This document shows positions 49,118 through 61,365 of a stretch of 64,000 bases of DNA, piece after piece; the stretch's first letter is position 1, and each line of letters begins with the position of its first letter. The DNA comes from Hyperoplus lanceolatus (Eukaryota > Chordata > Actinopteri > Uranoscopiformes > Ammodytidae): the NCBI GenBank assembly GCA_026929865.2, contig CM049416.1:12652501-12716500 (forward strand), written 5' to 3'. Both the position numbers and the translations under genes were made by a program. Under the pieces are notes generated by a model that saw only the letters and a program-made list of their open reading frames with translations, searched no databases and was not told the origin of the DNA.

Positions 49118-49984
49118 CACTCAACAAAAATATAAACGCAACACTTTTGTTTTTGCTCCAATTTTTCATGAGATGGACTTAAAGATCTAAATTTCATTCC
49201 AGATACACAATTGTACCATTTCTCTCAAACATTGTTCACAAATCTGTCTAAATGTGTGATAGTGAGCACTTCTGCTTTGCTGAGATAATCCATCCCACCT
49301 CACAGGTGTGCCACATCAAGATGCTGATCTGACATCATGATTAGTGCACAGGTGTGCCTTAGACTGTCCACAATAAAAGGCCACCCTGAATTGTGCAGTT
49401 TTGTCTCACTGCAAAATGCCACCGATGCCACAAGCATTGAGGGAGCGTGCAATTGGCATGCTGACAGCAGGTATGTCAACCAGATCTGTTGCTCGTGCAT
49501 TGAATGTTCATTTCTCCACCATAAGCCGTCTCCAGCAACTTCGCACAGCCATTGAAGAGGAGTGAACCAACATTCCACAGGCCACAATTGACAATCTGAT
49601 AAACTCTATGCAAAGAAGATGTGTTACACTGCATGAGGCAAATGGTGGTCACACCAGATACTGACTGGTTCTTAGTCACCAGACCCCCAATAAAGCAAAA
49701 AAAATGCACATTTCAGGGTGGCCTTTAATTGTGGACAGTCTAAGGCACACCTATGCACTAATCATGATGTCAGATCAGCATCTTGATGTGGCACACCTGT
49801 GAGATGGGATGGATTATCTCAGCAAAGCAGAAGTGCTCACTATCACACATTTAGACAGATTTGTGAACAATGTTTGAGAGAAATGGTACAATTGTGTATC
49901 TGGAATGAATTTTAGATCTTTAAGTCCATCTCATGAAAAATGGGAGCAAAAACAAAAGTGTTGCGTTTATATTTTTGTTGAGTG
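49118..49984 (+). mobile_element. Tc1-like DNA transposon, internally deleted, with about 273-bp TIRs
   Basis: The terminal inverted repeats are 49118-49390 and 49712-49984, beginning CACTCAACAAAAATATAAAC, nearly identical to each other, and flanked by TA (49116-49117 and 49985-49986). The interior retains only the two ends of a transposase. This is a well-known fish Tc1-like family with long TIRs. The present copy is non-autonomous. Confidence 0.93.
49416..49664 (+). pseudogene. remnant Tc1-type transposase: N-terminal HTH joined to C-terminal tail
   Basis: The ATG at 49416 opens a reading frame with MPPMPQALRERAIGMLTAGM, then STRSVARALNVHFSTISRL, the paired helix-turn-helix that binds the TIR. 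At about 49531 it jumps directly to QQLRTAIEEE and NIPQATIDNLINSM, ending GGHTRY before TGA at 49662. The catalytic DDE domain is absent through an internal deletion of roughly 0.7-0.8 kb relative to the family's usual length. A TGA at 49563, where the family has TGG, also interrupts the tail. Confidence 0.85.
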
Positions 49985-50424
49985 TAATAAAAACCTTGGC
50001 AGAATATTTACAATTAAATACTATATATTATTATATTCAATATGGGCACTGCAGAGATGCACACAAATTGGCCATCTGTTTTGAATTTGTTTTCAACCGT
50101 AGGCATTTCAATTGTTAGCATTTGAAAAATGTGCTGTGAATGCTTGCAGATGGTGGAGTATGAATGAGAAATGTGGTCATTGAATGCATTGTGTGCAAAT
50201 GTGATGAAAAACAATTCACAGTTTGGTCCACACAGACTTCTGTTTTGCTCAGTGTGTGAGTTTTGACAATGAGACATTTCGGTTTTGACCCTTACATTAT
50301 AGCAATTGGAAAAACAAATCAGTAAATTCAATATACTCAAGGCATCCTGGGAATGTTGTGCTACTTTAAATTTAGAACTTCTTACTGTCATAGATGAAGA
50401 TGTTGGCAGGAGCAACTTTCATTT

Positions 50425-50790
50425 AACTTTTATTTATCCTCGAGAGACCAATTGAGGGGTGACCCTCATTTTCAATGATGTCGAGTCAAAACAAATTCAA
50501 AACAACAATACATACAAAATATTCAATGCAAATACATCAAATACACAACAAGTGAAGAGAAGAGAAAAAAAACAATTGAAACATTTACAAAGTGGTGAAG
50601 AGTGGCAGCAATTAAAAGGAATAAAGTACAATATAGCCTAATTAAAACAGTTACAAGTAGAGTTTGGCAGATCCAAGATAGTCTGTTTAAATTGGCCAAA
50701 GGATATGAATGTATTAAGTTTAATTTGTTGCTGTAAGTTGTTCCAGGAGTCGGGGGCACTGAAGCTAAAAGCTGGCTTTCCCAACTTGAG
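50425..50790. repeat. interspersed repeat-like stretch
   Basis: Begins TTTTATTTATCCTCGAGAGACCAATTGAGG-like (key core GAGAGACCAATTGAGG) and ends with GTTGTTCCAGGAGTCGGGGGCACTGAAGCTAAAAGC. That layout is seen in fish repeats that start with an AT-rich head and end in a TTCCAGA-CGGGGGC block. Family unknown. Confidence 0.35.
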
Positions 50791-52259
50791 CCATCTATCT
50801 TCAGTGTTCTCCCCCTACTGAAATTTGGCTGTCAGAAACGTGTGTGCGTGCGTGCGTGCGGATCCCTGGTTGGAAGTTGGAATTGGCTCCAATCACCTAT
50901 TTGATGTAGAAGGTCACCAGCTAGATGTCCGCTGTGTCCGCCAATTCACTCTCCCCTCCCGCTGTCTCTCTCAGTACCTGAATACCCCTTTGGAAAAGAT
51001 ACAGGAGTAGGTATTTCTGCGATTATGTTAGTATTTCTATGTGTTCATAACCACATGCTTGAACTTTCCTTTCCTTCTCCCCACATGGGTAATACTGCAG
51101 TATATGTTGTCTGAGACTATAGCACAGTGAAAGATCCGCTTACGGTACTTAGAGCACTTGTGATATAATGTGCTCAATTAATTTGGTCCTGAGAGTCCCT
51201 TGAAGTATTGACTGAACTACTGGACATACAGTAGAGGCTTTCATCTCAGTCTGTCTGTGTGTGTGTGTGTGTGCGTGCGTGTGTGTATGTTTGTGTGTGT
51301 GTGTGTGTGCGTGCGTGTGTGTATGTTTGTGTGTGTGAAGTATTTAATCACTGAAGTCACATAACCATGAATACGCCACAGCAGTGGTTGCTGATCTTTT
51401 CAGTCAGACATACACCCACAGACCTGTCTGATAAACTCATCGACACTGCCATTATTTATCTATCTAAACTTTAAGCCAACTATTTGAACTTTTGACCCAT
51501 TATTATCACTATAAGCAAACAGTTTCAACTGGTTACTTTCAGCTTTCTATTTTAACCATTTTACTATTCATGTTTAACTTTCTTTATGAACCATTTTTCC
51601 TTACAGTTTATTATTTTTTACTTTTTACCTTACTTATAACTTTCCTATTTTAGTGTATACTTTAAATATAGTCTGAACAGCATTAAGGATTAGGTGAAAT
51701 GTCTTCTTGATCGTTCTTTCACGTGACTTTATGTGCCCTTTTAAAATGGAAGAGTGGATTTTATGGAGATATGGTACAATTATTAATGCATGCATCTGTA
51801 GAACACGTCAAAATCAATGTCTATATCCCCTACAGCTATAGGGGAAACCAGATGAAGATCCCTTTCAGAAGTGAGAATGCATGGGGTTGGTCATGAATGA
51901 TTCAGTGTGGGCCTGTATGGCTGGACAAGGACACTGGGACGGGATAAAGGTTAAGATCTGTCAGAGCAAATAGGAGTTTATTTTTTATATTAATTGTATT
52001 TATTTATTTGGGGGAGGGGAGGGGGTATTTCTAGTTGTAACATTGCAGCAGGAAAATCTTAAATACCATGAATAATGAATCAAAGGATCTTGGGTGTAAG
52101 GCTTAGTCTGAAATTATTGGTTTTCTCAACACAAATAAAAATATGCCTTTTGAACACATTAAACTACGTCTGCTTGAATGTGTGCCCAATATAAGTGCGA
52201 TTATAGAAATCACAGTGCCAGCCTGTGCGTAAAAATTAAACGCTGCATGGGTGATGTAT
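50791..52259. other. no gene seen upstream of gpr37
   Basis: AT-rich unique DNA with the TG compound tandem at 51257. Distal promoter elements may lie here but none is recognisable. Confidence 0.5.
51257..51340. repeat. TG-rich compound tandem, about 40-bp unit
   Basis: A TG run followed by GTGCGTGCGTGTGTGTATGT is repeated twice head to tail. Confidence 0.9.
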
Positions 52260-53173
52260 GTGTTAGCACGTCCGCCGGGCGTGGCTGGCAGTGACTGTGG
52301 CTTGCTCGTCTGCCGGGAGGGTTGGGGGGGCTATAGCAGCCGTATAGTCTGGCTGCTCCATTGGTGATGGATGTGGAGTGACAGATCGGGGTTAGCCGCC
52401 GGGGGAGTCAATGTTCTTCCAGCGCGCGGAGAAAAAAGCAGAGGAGTTGAGACGCTGGACGTGAAGAGAGGAGGAGGAGGAAGAGACAGACCGATCTCCT
52501 CCACCCCTCCTTTTTCTCTTTTTCTGTCACTTTCTCTCCTCTCTCTCTCTCTCTACTCCCGTGAATCACAACGTAGTGGGCTTTACCCGGACTGCACCGC
52601 ATTGACGTTGCTGCTGCTGCTGCCAGCCGACCCAACCCACTAAAACTAACGCACTGGCATAGTGAGCGAGAGAGAGAGACAGCGAGAGAGAGAGTCTTAT
52701 TTGGATGCGATTGCCCCATGCACACAGATGAAAACTGAAATGCTGTGCTGATTGCGTGCGTGGATATGCAGTATTCCCCTCTCTTCCATAATTTCCTTGC
52801 TGCTCTCGGGACCTGATCCGCTGTCCTGCTCTCCTTAAAGCTGATGCCAATACTTTGGAAACGGGTGTAACTCGGAACGGGGAGGGAGGGAGGAGGCGAG
52901 GCAGCGAATTGGAGACTACTGCATAGTGAGTGCACTGCGAGAAGAGACACATTGGGATATAACTTTGAAGTTTGCAGAGCTCGCATCATGCATGCGTATG
53001 TTCACTTGAAGCCGTGAGCTACTATCCCCTCTCTTGCATTGGCCACTCTTTGCAACATGGGTGTTGACTGAATGGGAGAATGAGTGACCCGGTGCTGCCA
53101 CTATACAGCGGTAAACTATGAGGATGCACTTGTGAGGATTAAAAAAAAACCTGCGCTCAATCATTCTTGGACC
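52260..53173 (+). promoter_or_regulatory. gpr37: gpr37 promoter and 5'UTR region, GC-rich, with short uORFs
   Basis: Composition changes sharply here from AT-rich intergenic DNA to a GC-rich, CpG-containing stretch running into the gpr37 exon. An inverted CCAAT box (ATTGG) lies near 52360. Purine/pyrimidine runs occupy about 52480-52560 and 52665-52695. Short upstream ORFs precede the coding start: 53057-53071 (ATG, three codons, TGA), 53072-53083 (ATG, two codons, TGA) and 53118-53135. The first two are in the frame of the main ORF and abut each other. The transcription start cannot be placed from sequence; no convincing TATA box was seen. Confidence 0.55.
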
Positions 53174-54280
53174 ATGCAGATTCTGCCGCCTAGGACGCTA
53201 TTCCTGTTACTAGCCCACACGCATGTGTTGTTGTCTCTGAGAAACAGCAATGGAGAAGTACGAAGTAGAGAGGACGGCGACGCAGTTGGCGCACACTCTG
53301 ACAGGACTTTCCACGGGTCGCTCCGGGAGAGTCACCAAAACAAAGCCCGGGACCGTGCGCTCTCGCCGGGCTACGCCACAGGTGCGTCCTCAGCTATCAC
53401 CCGAGGAGGGACCCTTAACTCCACTCACCCCTCCTGGCAGAGGCTAATTGCGGACGAAACGTTGCGAATGGGACACAACAATAACAAGCGCGACTTCAGC
53501 AGGACAGTGGTAGTGACACCCGTGGAGAATCCCAACAACGGCGCTAGTGTCTCGCATTGGGGGGCCCCGACGCGCCATCACAATAAGAGGATAAAGTTGA
53601 ATGGCGCTGTCAGTAGTAGTACGGGGACGCCGGCAGGTGGACACTACAATGCGGCTAAGCCTTCGTCAATGGGCCGGGGAGACGGAGTTGGAGGAGGAGG
53701 GGGTCCCGAGGAGAGCGACACTGACAGGCACAAGAGAGGCACAAAAGACGAGCAGAAGAAAGCCTCGAGGAGGGGGAGAAACCGGCTCAACAAAGGCTCC
53801 TCAGTTGTCTTGGCCCAGACTCACGCGTCGTCTCCATGGGAACCCCTGCCCAAGCCGGCGGCCCTCACCTCCACCGACCTGCCCTTTGACCTCTTCACCA
53901 CCAGGAGGACGTCAGAGTTCATCACGTTCAGGGAGGACAACCCCTGGGACGCGACCCCCATCACGCCCCCGAGCTCGCAGGACTTCGGGGACGAGATCAA
54001 GAACCCGTTTTATCCGGTGACGAGCGAGACCTACGGAGCCTACGCCATCACCTGCGTCTCCGGGGTGATTTTCCTGGTGGGCATAGCGGGCAACGTGGCT
54101 ATCCTGTGCATCGTGTGCCAGAACTACTACATGAAGAGCATCTCCAACTCGCTTCTCGCCAACCTGGCCGTATGGGATTTCGTGCTCATCTTCTTCTGCC
54201 TGCCCATGGTGGTGTTCCACGAGCTGACCAAGTCGTGGCTGCTGGGCGAGTTCACCTGCAAAGTGGTGCCCTACGTGGAG
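53174..54280 (+). CDS. gpr37: gpr37 exon 1: prosaposin receptor-like class A GPCR GPR37, N-terminal half
   Basis: This is the first coding exon of GPR37, a plasma-membrane class A GPCR of glia and neurons, linked in the literature to prosaposin signalling and to parkin. The visible 369 codons give a signal peptide (about residues 1-22), a long low-complexity extracellular tail with an N-glycosylation sequon (N82-S-T) and a polybasic stretch (residues 195-205), then the diagnostic [17 protein letters not shown] juxtamembrane block (276-292). TM1 has the GN pair (G306-N307), TM2 has LANLAVWDF with D335 at 2.50, and FTCKVVPY holds the TM3 cysteine C362. [15 protein letters not shown] and [10 protein letters not shown] match GPR37 better than GPR37L1. 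The start is the first in-frame ATG after an in-frame TGA at 53081, with A at -3. The exon ends in phase 0 after PYVE at a GT donor (54281). Vertebrate GPR37 has two coding exons; the remaining TM3-TM7 exon is not seen here. The a/b teleost paralogue cannot be decided. Confidence 0.95.
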
Positions 54281-56291
54281 GTACATAGCCTGTACATAGC
54301 CTATATGTATTCTATTTTTATTTTTATTCCCCTGTGTTCTTACCTTGCCCTGAATGTGTAAAAAAAGAACTGTTATTTCATATAGTGGCGGCAGTTTTGA
54401 TTTTGAAGCAATATGCCCATAGGCAGGTTAAGGGATGACAGATTCAACCAGTGTCATTTACATATCATGCAGTGCGCCGTCTGAATGCGCTCACACCCTT
54501 CTGAAGTGACAATAGACGTAATCTGTTTGACTGTAGGGCATGAACATGAAGTGTCACACACACTGTCATCGCCTGGCCTAGGAGTAGATGGACTTAAAGA
54601 GTTGAGTTTCACTTTGTAAGCCGGGCCCTGCCTGCACGCCTGGCCAGATAGTTTACAGGCATCATGGCTATAGGATGTCACCTTATAGCCAATGACAAGG
54701 AGGCTGTGTTTGTCAACTGAACACCTGCTGCTACCATTGCAGATAGAGGGAGCCTCACCTAGCCCTCAAGGCAGGCAGACGCACCACCATGTAAGATGAT
54801 AGCTCACTATCTCCCATACAGTATGACTTCTAACACTTTTTCTTGTGCCCCCTGTCACAATATAGTCGATTAAAAAAAACTTAACTTACAGGTATTGGTA
54901 ACCTGTTTTATGTCCATGATAAGCTGTAGATGGATGATGGTTAAAGGTTGTTTACACCATGTTGTGTGATGCCCTTCCTTTGTGCGCTCTCTCGGCAATT
55001 ACACTGGTGTCAGATTCACCCTTTTTTGTATATAACAGGGGTTTCCAGCTCCGGGGACTTAAGCTTGTTTTTGAATGGCCATTGGTCAACAACAGGGCTT
55101 AAAGGTTAAGCTGCTCCTTAATACTTCATAAATTATACATCGAATCAAGTTGAAAGGGATGAACTTATGGGTGGCGCCCAAGGAGCATGAGTAAAATGTG
55201 ATGTGTGGTGCAGCAAAGAGTGGAAAGAGAATGTCATTAACAATTTGATTTAAGAAAAGAGAGAGAGAAATGGAAAGAGTTTCTTCAGCATGTACAGTCA
55301 GAACAAGTGAAACTGAATTCAACTCGGCCCTACAGGGTGACAGGCTGTCACATAATCAAGTGATAATATGAGCAGGTGGACAGTCTGTTATTATCCTCCC
55401 CTTTGACTACATGATAGAGCATTATCTTTGATGCAACAATTCCCATACTCGGAAAGACATTATTTAGCCATGTTCAGACAGATGTAAACAGCTGTTTCTG
55501 AAGCTTCATGTAAGTCCATGTTAGTAGAGTGTGTAAAAGGACTTGCAGTTATGCAGCCTTTCAGAATATGGAGCAATGCAAGGAATATATCTCCAAGGAA
55601 ACCGAGAGAGAATAATAGCAGTGTGCGCAACCCGCAAGCCTGCTCATTTTCACCCAGAAATTGGGGTACAGCTTGTGTGGGTGACCTTTGGTTTGCTGGA
55701 GTCAAAAAGGGGCTACTGACAGTTTCACATGCAGCCTTTATATTTGCAGCAGCCTCCACGGCTCTAAGTAGAGATTGCTTGCGTTTGCACCATCTTCTCC
55801 TTTCTGCAGTCTTGCTTGCCAGCTTTCTTCCCCTCGCTGACCGCATAATACAGTATCCAATTTGCCATTTCATCCGCAACAGCTTGTGAGTGCATGGCGC
55901 ATGTTTTAATTATTAGGGGATCAGAGGGAGACAGAGCGCCACCCTGCCACCCTGTGTTATTGCATTATGAGCCTCCAAAAAACCCACAGGATATTATTTA
56001 ATAACTTTTATACTTGAAGTGTTTCGACCAAATGGCTGTTCTAAATGAAGAGGATGTGTGTGGAAGAGCGTGGCACTTACTTATTAATTCCTGTGAATTT
56101 GCATTTTGTAGTTTATATCGCTTAAGACATGTGCACTGGGGCCCAGTCAGTATGTGTGTGTGTGTGTGTTGCGTGTGTGCATGTGCGCGTTCATGTGTCA
56201 AAAACAGGCCTTGAGTAATACAGCCTGGAGCTCACTCTCCCTGTGGAACATTCAGTGAAACATACAGACAGATGCCCCTGTCACACACACT

Positions 56292-56294
<3 letters not shown>

Positions 56295-56370
<76 letters not shown>
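56295..56370. repeat. compound (CA)n-(CT)n microsatellite
   Basis: CA array to 56341 switches directly to CT to 56370. Confidence 0.97.
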
Positions 56371-56374
<4 letters not shown>

Positions 56375-57936
56375 ACCCTATGGAGTTACTTCATTCTTCA
56401 CTTAACCCAAATTCAGTCACTGAAGATATCAAAATTTGGCCTGAAATGAAGACATGCATACTCAGTCACTCATGCTATAATATACATACAACACACAAGC
56501 ACACACACATACACGCGCACACACATGCATTATGAAAGCAAACATGAAACCCAACTTTGCGTGTGCATGCATGCATAATCAGAAGGTTTGTATATGGAGA
56601 ATGTATCACAGTTCCCAGCGCGGGGAGCCTCCCATGCTGATGCCTTCAGTAAACCTGGTTTTATTCAGTGCTTAGTAGAGCGTGTAATTTCCCGAAACCC
56701 TGAAAGAGAATGCTGTGTTAGGTGCAAGATGAAAGAAAACATGACAGCGAAATTGTCAGAATGCGAGGCTGCACAAAATAAAGACATTTGGTGGGCTACA
56801 GCCAGTACACGTTATTTTAGACACGCTCCTGTTTCAAGGTGCTGTCACTTCAGACGACCCCTCTAGGTAGTGACTCATAGAGCTACAAATTCAGCCAAAA
56901 CTAATGGGGCGAATTTTTATTTATTTTTTTTTTTTGCACCTGGCGTTTGATGAGGATAAGACTTGAAAGTGGACTAAAATACAGAATAACCGGTGCATAA
57001 ATCATTTTTTTATCAGCCAGAGGGGGAAAGTGAGTCATTTGTCAAGGTTGATTCAGCCCTTTTGCCAGGGTGATATGTAAAAACGTCTCTGCTCGTCACC
57101 CCAAAATGAAGAGAGGCGTATGAATCACCATTGTACAAGCGAAGGCACGAAATGGTGCACTCTACAATACAAGAACTGTGTATCTTTGTCATGCAAGCTA
57201 AGTTTCATTGTTAAACAGCATGAAGAATTGACATAGTTTCTTCACACGGTTATAATGATAAGGCTAGTAACTGGGCCAGACACTGCACATCTTGAATAAT
57301 GTGCTATACCTGCAGAAAATAAGTACAGTACACACGGAGTCTAAAAATATCATATAATGAAATAGAAGATTCAAATTGAGATGTATTCGTCATGTGTACA
57401 ACCCTGTTAGTATGGTCATCATGCATGTCAATCAATTATTACTGAGCTCCGATCCACATGTCCAACAGGCCTAATGACCACTCCCATTAGCAGGAGACTG
57501 AAACGAATGGGTTCACACATTCTCTTTTAAACCATGATTTACAGCTAATTGTCATCATGGGACATCAATCTAGGCCCTCTCTAAAGACTCTCTCTCTCTC
57601 CTTTGTGGTATATTGCCAATCCACCGACATATCACTGTCACCGTATGCCATATATAGTTGCAGCTATAATGGCCTGTATTGATTGATAGCACATATGCAT
57701 TTTCTTCTGCGTACATGCTCCAAGGGTGTACTGAAAGGACTGAAGCTCTATATGTAACATTCCGCCTCCTTTGCACTGCTTGCTCTCATGCAATACTTGA
57801 CCATGTTACACTGAATCCTTGAGCTTGTGGGCCTCATTTATTCATCTGGCCTGTTATCTACTGTGCTGCTGTACAATACCCTTGTAGACACACACTGTAG
57901 GCTGTCATTGCTATGGCACACAGTGGGATTCAGCAG

Positions 57937-57938
<2 letters not shown>

Positions 57939-57988
<50 letters not shown>
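57939..57988. repeat. (GA)n microsatellite
   Basis: Perfect GA array of about 25 units. Confidence 0.97.
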
Positions 57989-57990
<2 letters not shown>

Positions 57991-58444
57991 ATTGAGGCAC
58001 AGGAAAAAAGCAAAAAATATGGTTGAGAAAATGGGAGGGAGCAATAGATTGAGGGGAAAAGAGGGATAGAGATGGCTGTATGGAGCCACGGAGGGCTAGA
58101 TGGTAGACTCATGTATTGCGCTGAAATTGGTGGTAATGGCAGGACATACATCAGCTTGACGCGTTCGCCATTCCAACCCCACACATGCGCACACACACAC
58201 ACACTTGCAAGTATTCCGAATCAGAAATACAAAGTCAGTTTCTCTGCATGCATTGTTCACAGGGATATGTGGCTATTTGTAGCCAGACACCCCCCCCCCC
58301 CTTTCTGGTGTCTGCCTTTCTGCAAAAAATATACTAATAATATATCATACTAATCAATGGAAAAATCTATTTTCTTACTCTAAACAGTTTTATCTAGATC
58401 TGACATGTCTGTCTAATGTCTTATTGTCTAACTATCTATCCCGT

Positions 58445-58445
<1 letters not shown>

Positions 58446-58509
<64 letters not shown>

Positions 58510-58594
58510 CAGTAGGGTGTGCTGATCCTCCAGATGGGCTGGATGGCCTTCTCTCCACTGATCACTGCCCACGGCTGTTCTGCCTCTCTCTCTA

Positions 58595-58629
<35 letters not shown>

Positions 58630-58685
58630 GCATCAGCTATCTGTGATTAGAAGCAAGCCTCGGGGGAAAGACACACTCACTCTCA

Positions 58686-58720
<35 letters not shown>
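58446..58720. repeat. cluster of (CA)n and (CT)n arrays
   Basis: CA at 58446-58507, CT at about 58579-58630, CA at 58684-58720, with short unique spacers. Confidence 0.95.
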
Positions 58721-58724
<4 letters not shown>

Positions 58725-59777
58725 CCATACAGTACGAAAGCATTTGGGAACACAGACACATTTGTGCTTCATACCCTGATGCGCACACACTGTTGTGACA
58801 CGTAAACACAAATTAGGCACACCAACATGCGCTGGAGCTCGTGACCTTTCTCCGTAGCCCTCTATTAGGCACGTGAAAGATAGCTAATTTGAAGATATGT
58901 AAATTATTCTGTGTATATAATTAGCGGCTCTACACAATGCATGATGGTGAGTCCATTCAGTGGGCTCTTTTTCCGTGGATGAGTAACTGTTGTGATTTAT
59001 TTGACGAGACAAGACCGCACATGAGCATGAAGCAAAGATTAGGCTCGCTGTTGGATGCAATTCACCAAATTGATAATTATCCATGTAAATAAATATGCAT
59101 ACATATTCATTGGATGATAATGAGTTAGGGCTGGCGATGGAATGAATGAAGAAACATTGTATCAGTTTCAAATCAACGTGGAACAGGCAGGCCTGTAGCC
59201 ATGCCTTTTGTAAGAGGAGAATATCAGAAATGTTGAATTTGATGGTGCCTTCGACATAACACTCTTAGACAGGGATCAATGGTCTGGAACTGGAGATTTC
59301 CAGCAGCTACAGTGTACACTGAAGAGAGCTCAGGGCAGAATAAATGTTTCAGTGTCCGGGGGGATTTGCCACAGGTCGGGGGATATAATTTAATGACAGA
59401 GAAATTTATTGTGCATAAGAAACAGCCTCGGACGCGCACTCTGTAAAAGACTGTGTAGGGCAGAAATGCAGCAAAACACAGTACGGCAATACTCTAATGG
59501 CTGGCTGCTACTAATGTAATTCATGCCAAGAAAAGAAGCAAGAAAGATGAAACTTTGTGAGGGCTTGTCCTACTTAATCGTGAATTCTGTGGATATCTGT
59601 TCTAAGCAAGGAAGGACCGTTAGTTTTTTTTTTTTTTTTTAACTTTTTAACCGTGGAAACAGCAGACAATCTGATCTGAGCTTATGATCACAGCACAATC
59701 TCTTTTTTTATAACGTTTTGGTTCTTGTATGGATTTTTGGCTTTTCCGTGTTAATTAGGGATCTTTGGAGGTGCTGC

Positions 59778-59965
59778 TAAGTTGATTTTGTTACCTTTGG
59801 AGAGAACCAGGCTAGCTGTTCCCCTCTCTTTCCACTCTTTGTGCTAAGCTAAGCTAATCGATTGCTGGCTCCAGCTTCCAATGAACCGTATACAGACACA
59901 AGAGTGCTGTCAATTCAATCTTCTCGTCTAACTCGGTAAGTTTATTTTCCACAAAATGTCAAATT
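59778..59965. repeat. GCTAAGCTAAGCTAA fish repeat, copy 1
   Basis: GTTACCTTTGGAGAGAACCA, GGCTAGCTGTTCCCC, TGCTAAGCTAAGCTAATCG, CTGCTGGCT and GAGTGCTGTCAATTCAATCT match a very common teleost interspersed repeat in order. Family name not known to me. Confidence 0.6.
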
Positions 59966-60034
59966 CATTTCATCTGCGATGCCATGACAACTGAGCAGCT
60001 CCATCCTTTGAAAAAAGTTGGCAATGTTCTACCC

Positions 60035-60084
60035 GAATAGAATAGAATAGAATAGAATAGAATAGAATAGAATAGAATAGAATA
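60035..60084. repeat. (GAATA)n microsatellite
   Basis: Ten near-perfect AATAG pentamers. Confidence 0.97.
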
Positions 60085-60585
60085 CAGTATAATACTATAA
60101 ATCGCATTGCATGCTGTATAACAAAGAGATGGGAAGCTATGGCTTTTTAAAGTTTCATGCTTTAAGATGATCAAAGAGAAATCTTAATCAGCCCACATGG
60201 ATGGATCTTGCCACATATCTGCCATTGATCATCCCCACCCACACACACACACACACTAACACACTCATCACATCATACAGTATATCCACCATTCACACGT
60301 GTGCTCATATACACACCCACAAAGAGATAGAGATTTGAATAATCCTGTTTTAAAGTGAACATGCACAGACACACACACACACACACATACACATGCTCAC
60401 ACACATCAGTTTTCTGTCTCGGCACAGCTGTGAGACGGATGGTGGCTGTCAGTGGCAGGGTCGCTCTGGTCAGAGTTATGGTCTGCTGGAGCCTGCACTG
60501 GGTCACACACTCAATCTAGAAAACAGGACTGCAGCTGGATTAACCCTTTGTCTCCCTGGCGCTTTACATTAAAACAGAAAATGTA

Positions 60586-60775
<190 letters not shown>

Positions 60776-61239
60776 GTGTCTCCACATTAGCCCCATTCAT
60801 CACCTGATAACAGCCATTATCTCTGACAGTGGCAGTAGTCACCGTGTGGTCGCACAGGCTCCACCAGTCCTTGTTAAGATCCAATTAATAACAGGAGGCC
60901 TTTGTGCCATCAGCTCACAGGACCTTTAATCAGGAGTTTAATGGGCCGTTATTAAAAAAACAGCACTGGGGGAAAATTTTCTTTTTCACCTGCCGCGAAA
61001 CGTGTGCTAGATGAAAGGCCTTTTTATGCTCTCTTTTCTTTCTTTCTTTTTTTTAGCCCTTAGAAGTCCAAGTTAAGAAGAACCAGATAATGTGAATTGT
61101 TGAAATGGTTCTGAGCTACTCACTCTGATTTAAAATAGTTCTATGCAAATGATACTGTAGTTGTAATTATAACACTGTTTAGGGGTAATTCACAAAACTG
61201 GCAAATGCCACCCACAAAACCACAACTTGATTGTGACGA

Positions 61240-61365
61240 GATTCAACATGTTAACAAGTTACCTACTACTGCTAAGCCAAGCTAACTTGCTGCTGCGCTG
61301 TAGCCTTTTATTTAGCATATAGGCACAAGAGTGGTATCAATCTTCACATCTAACACCATGGAATA
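61240..61365. repeat. GCTAAGCTAAGCTAA fish repeat, copy 2
   Basis: Shares GCTAAGCCAAGCTAACTTGC, the CTGCTGCGCTGTAGC block and AGGCACAAGAGTGGTATCAA with copy 1 at 59778. It is shorter and more diverged. Confidence 0.55.

Larger units (their letters stand above)
49079..50023. repeat. perfect 39-bp inverted flanks around the Tc1 element
   Basis: The 39 bases 49079-49117 are the exact reverse complement of 49985-50023; the left arm begins TAGTATTTAATTGTAAATAT. Sequence outside the arms is unrelated. With the Tc1 and one TA removed, the site is a perfect 76-bp palindrome centred on TA. Confidence 0.9.

Noticed and set aside
52408-52989. 193-codon minus-strand frame over the gpr37 5'UTR
   Set aside because: Ser/Leu-rich translation of purine tracts and GC-rich UTR; no domain, antisense to the gene.
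53084-53173. N-terminal extension of GPR37 from 53084
   Set aside because: The first codon is GTG directly after a TGA. The first ATG is at 53174 and is followed by a proper signal peptide.
53601-54288. Alternative-frame and antisense ORFs inside gpr37 exon 1
   Set aside because: Shadows of the gpr37 frame in GC-rich sequence.
55460-55889. Overlapping 139- and 123-codon frames on opposite strands in the gpr37 intron
   Set aside because: No domain, and not resembling the expected gpr37 exon 2.
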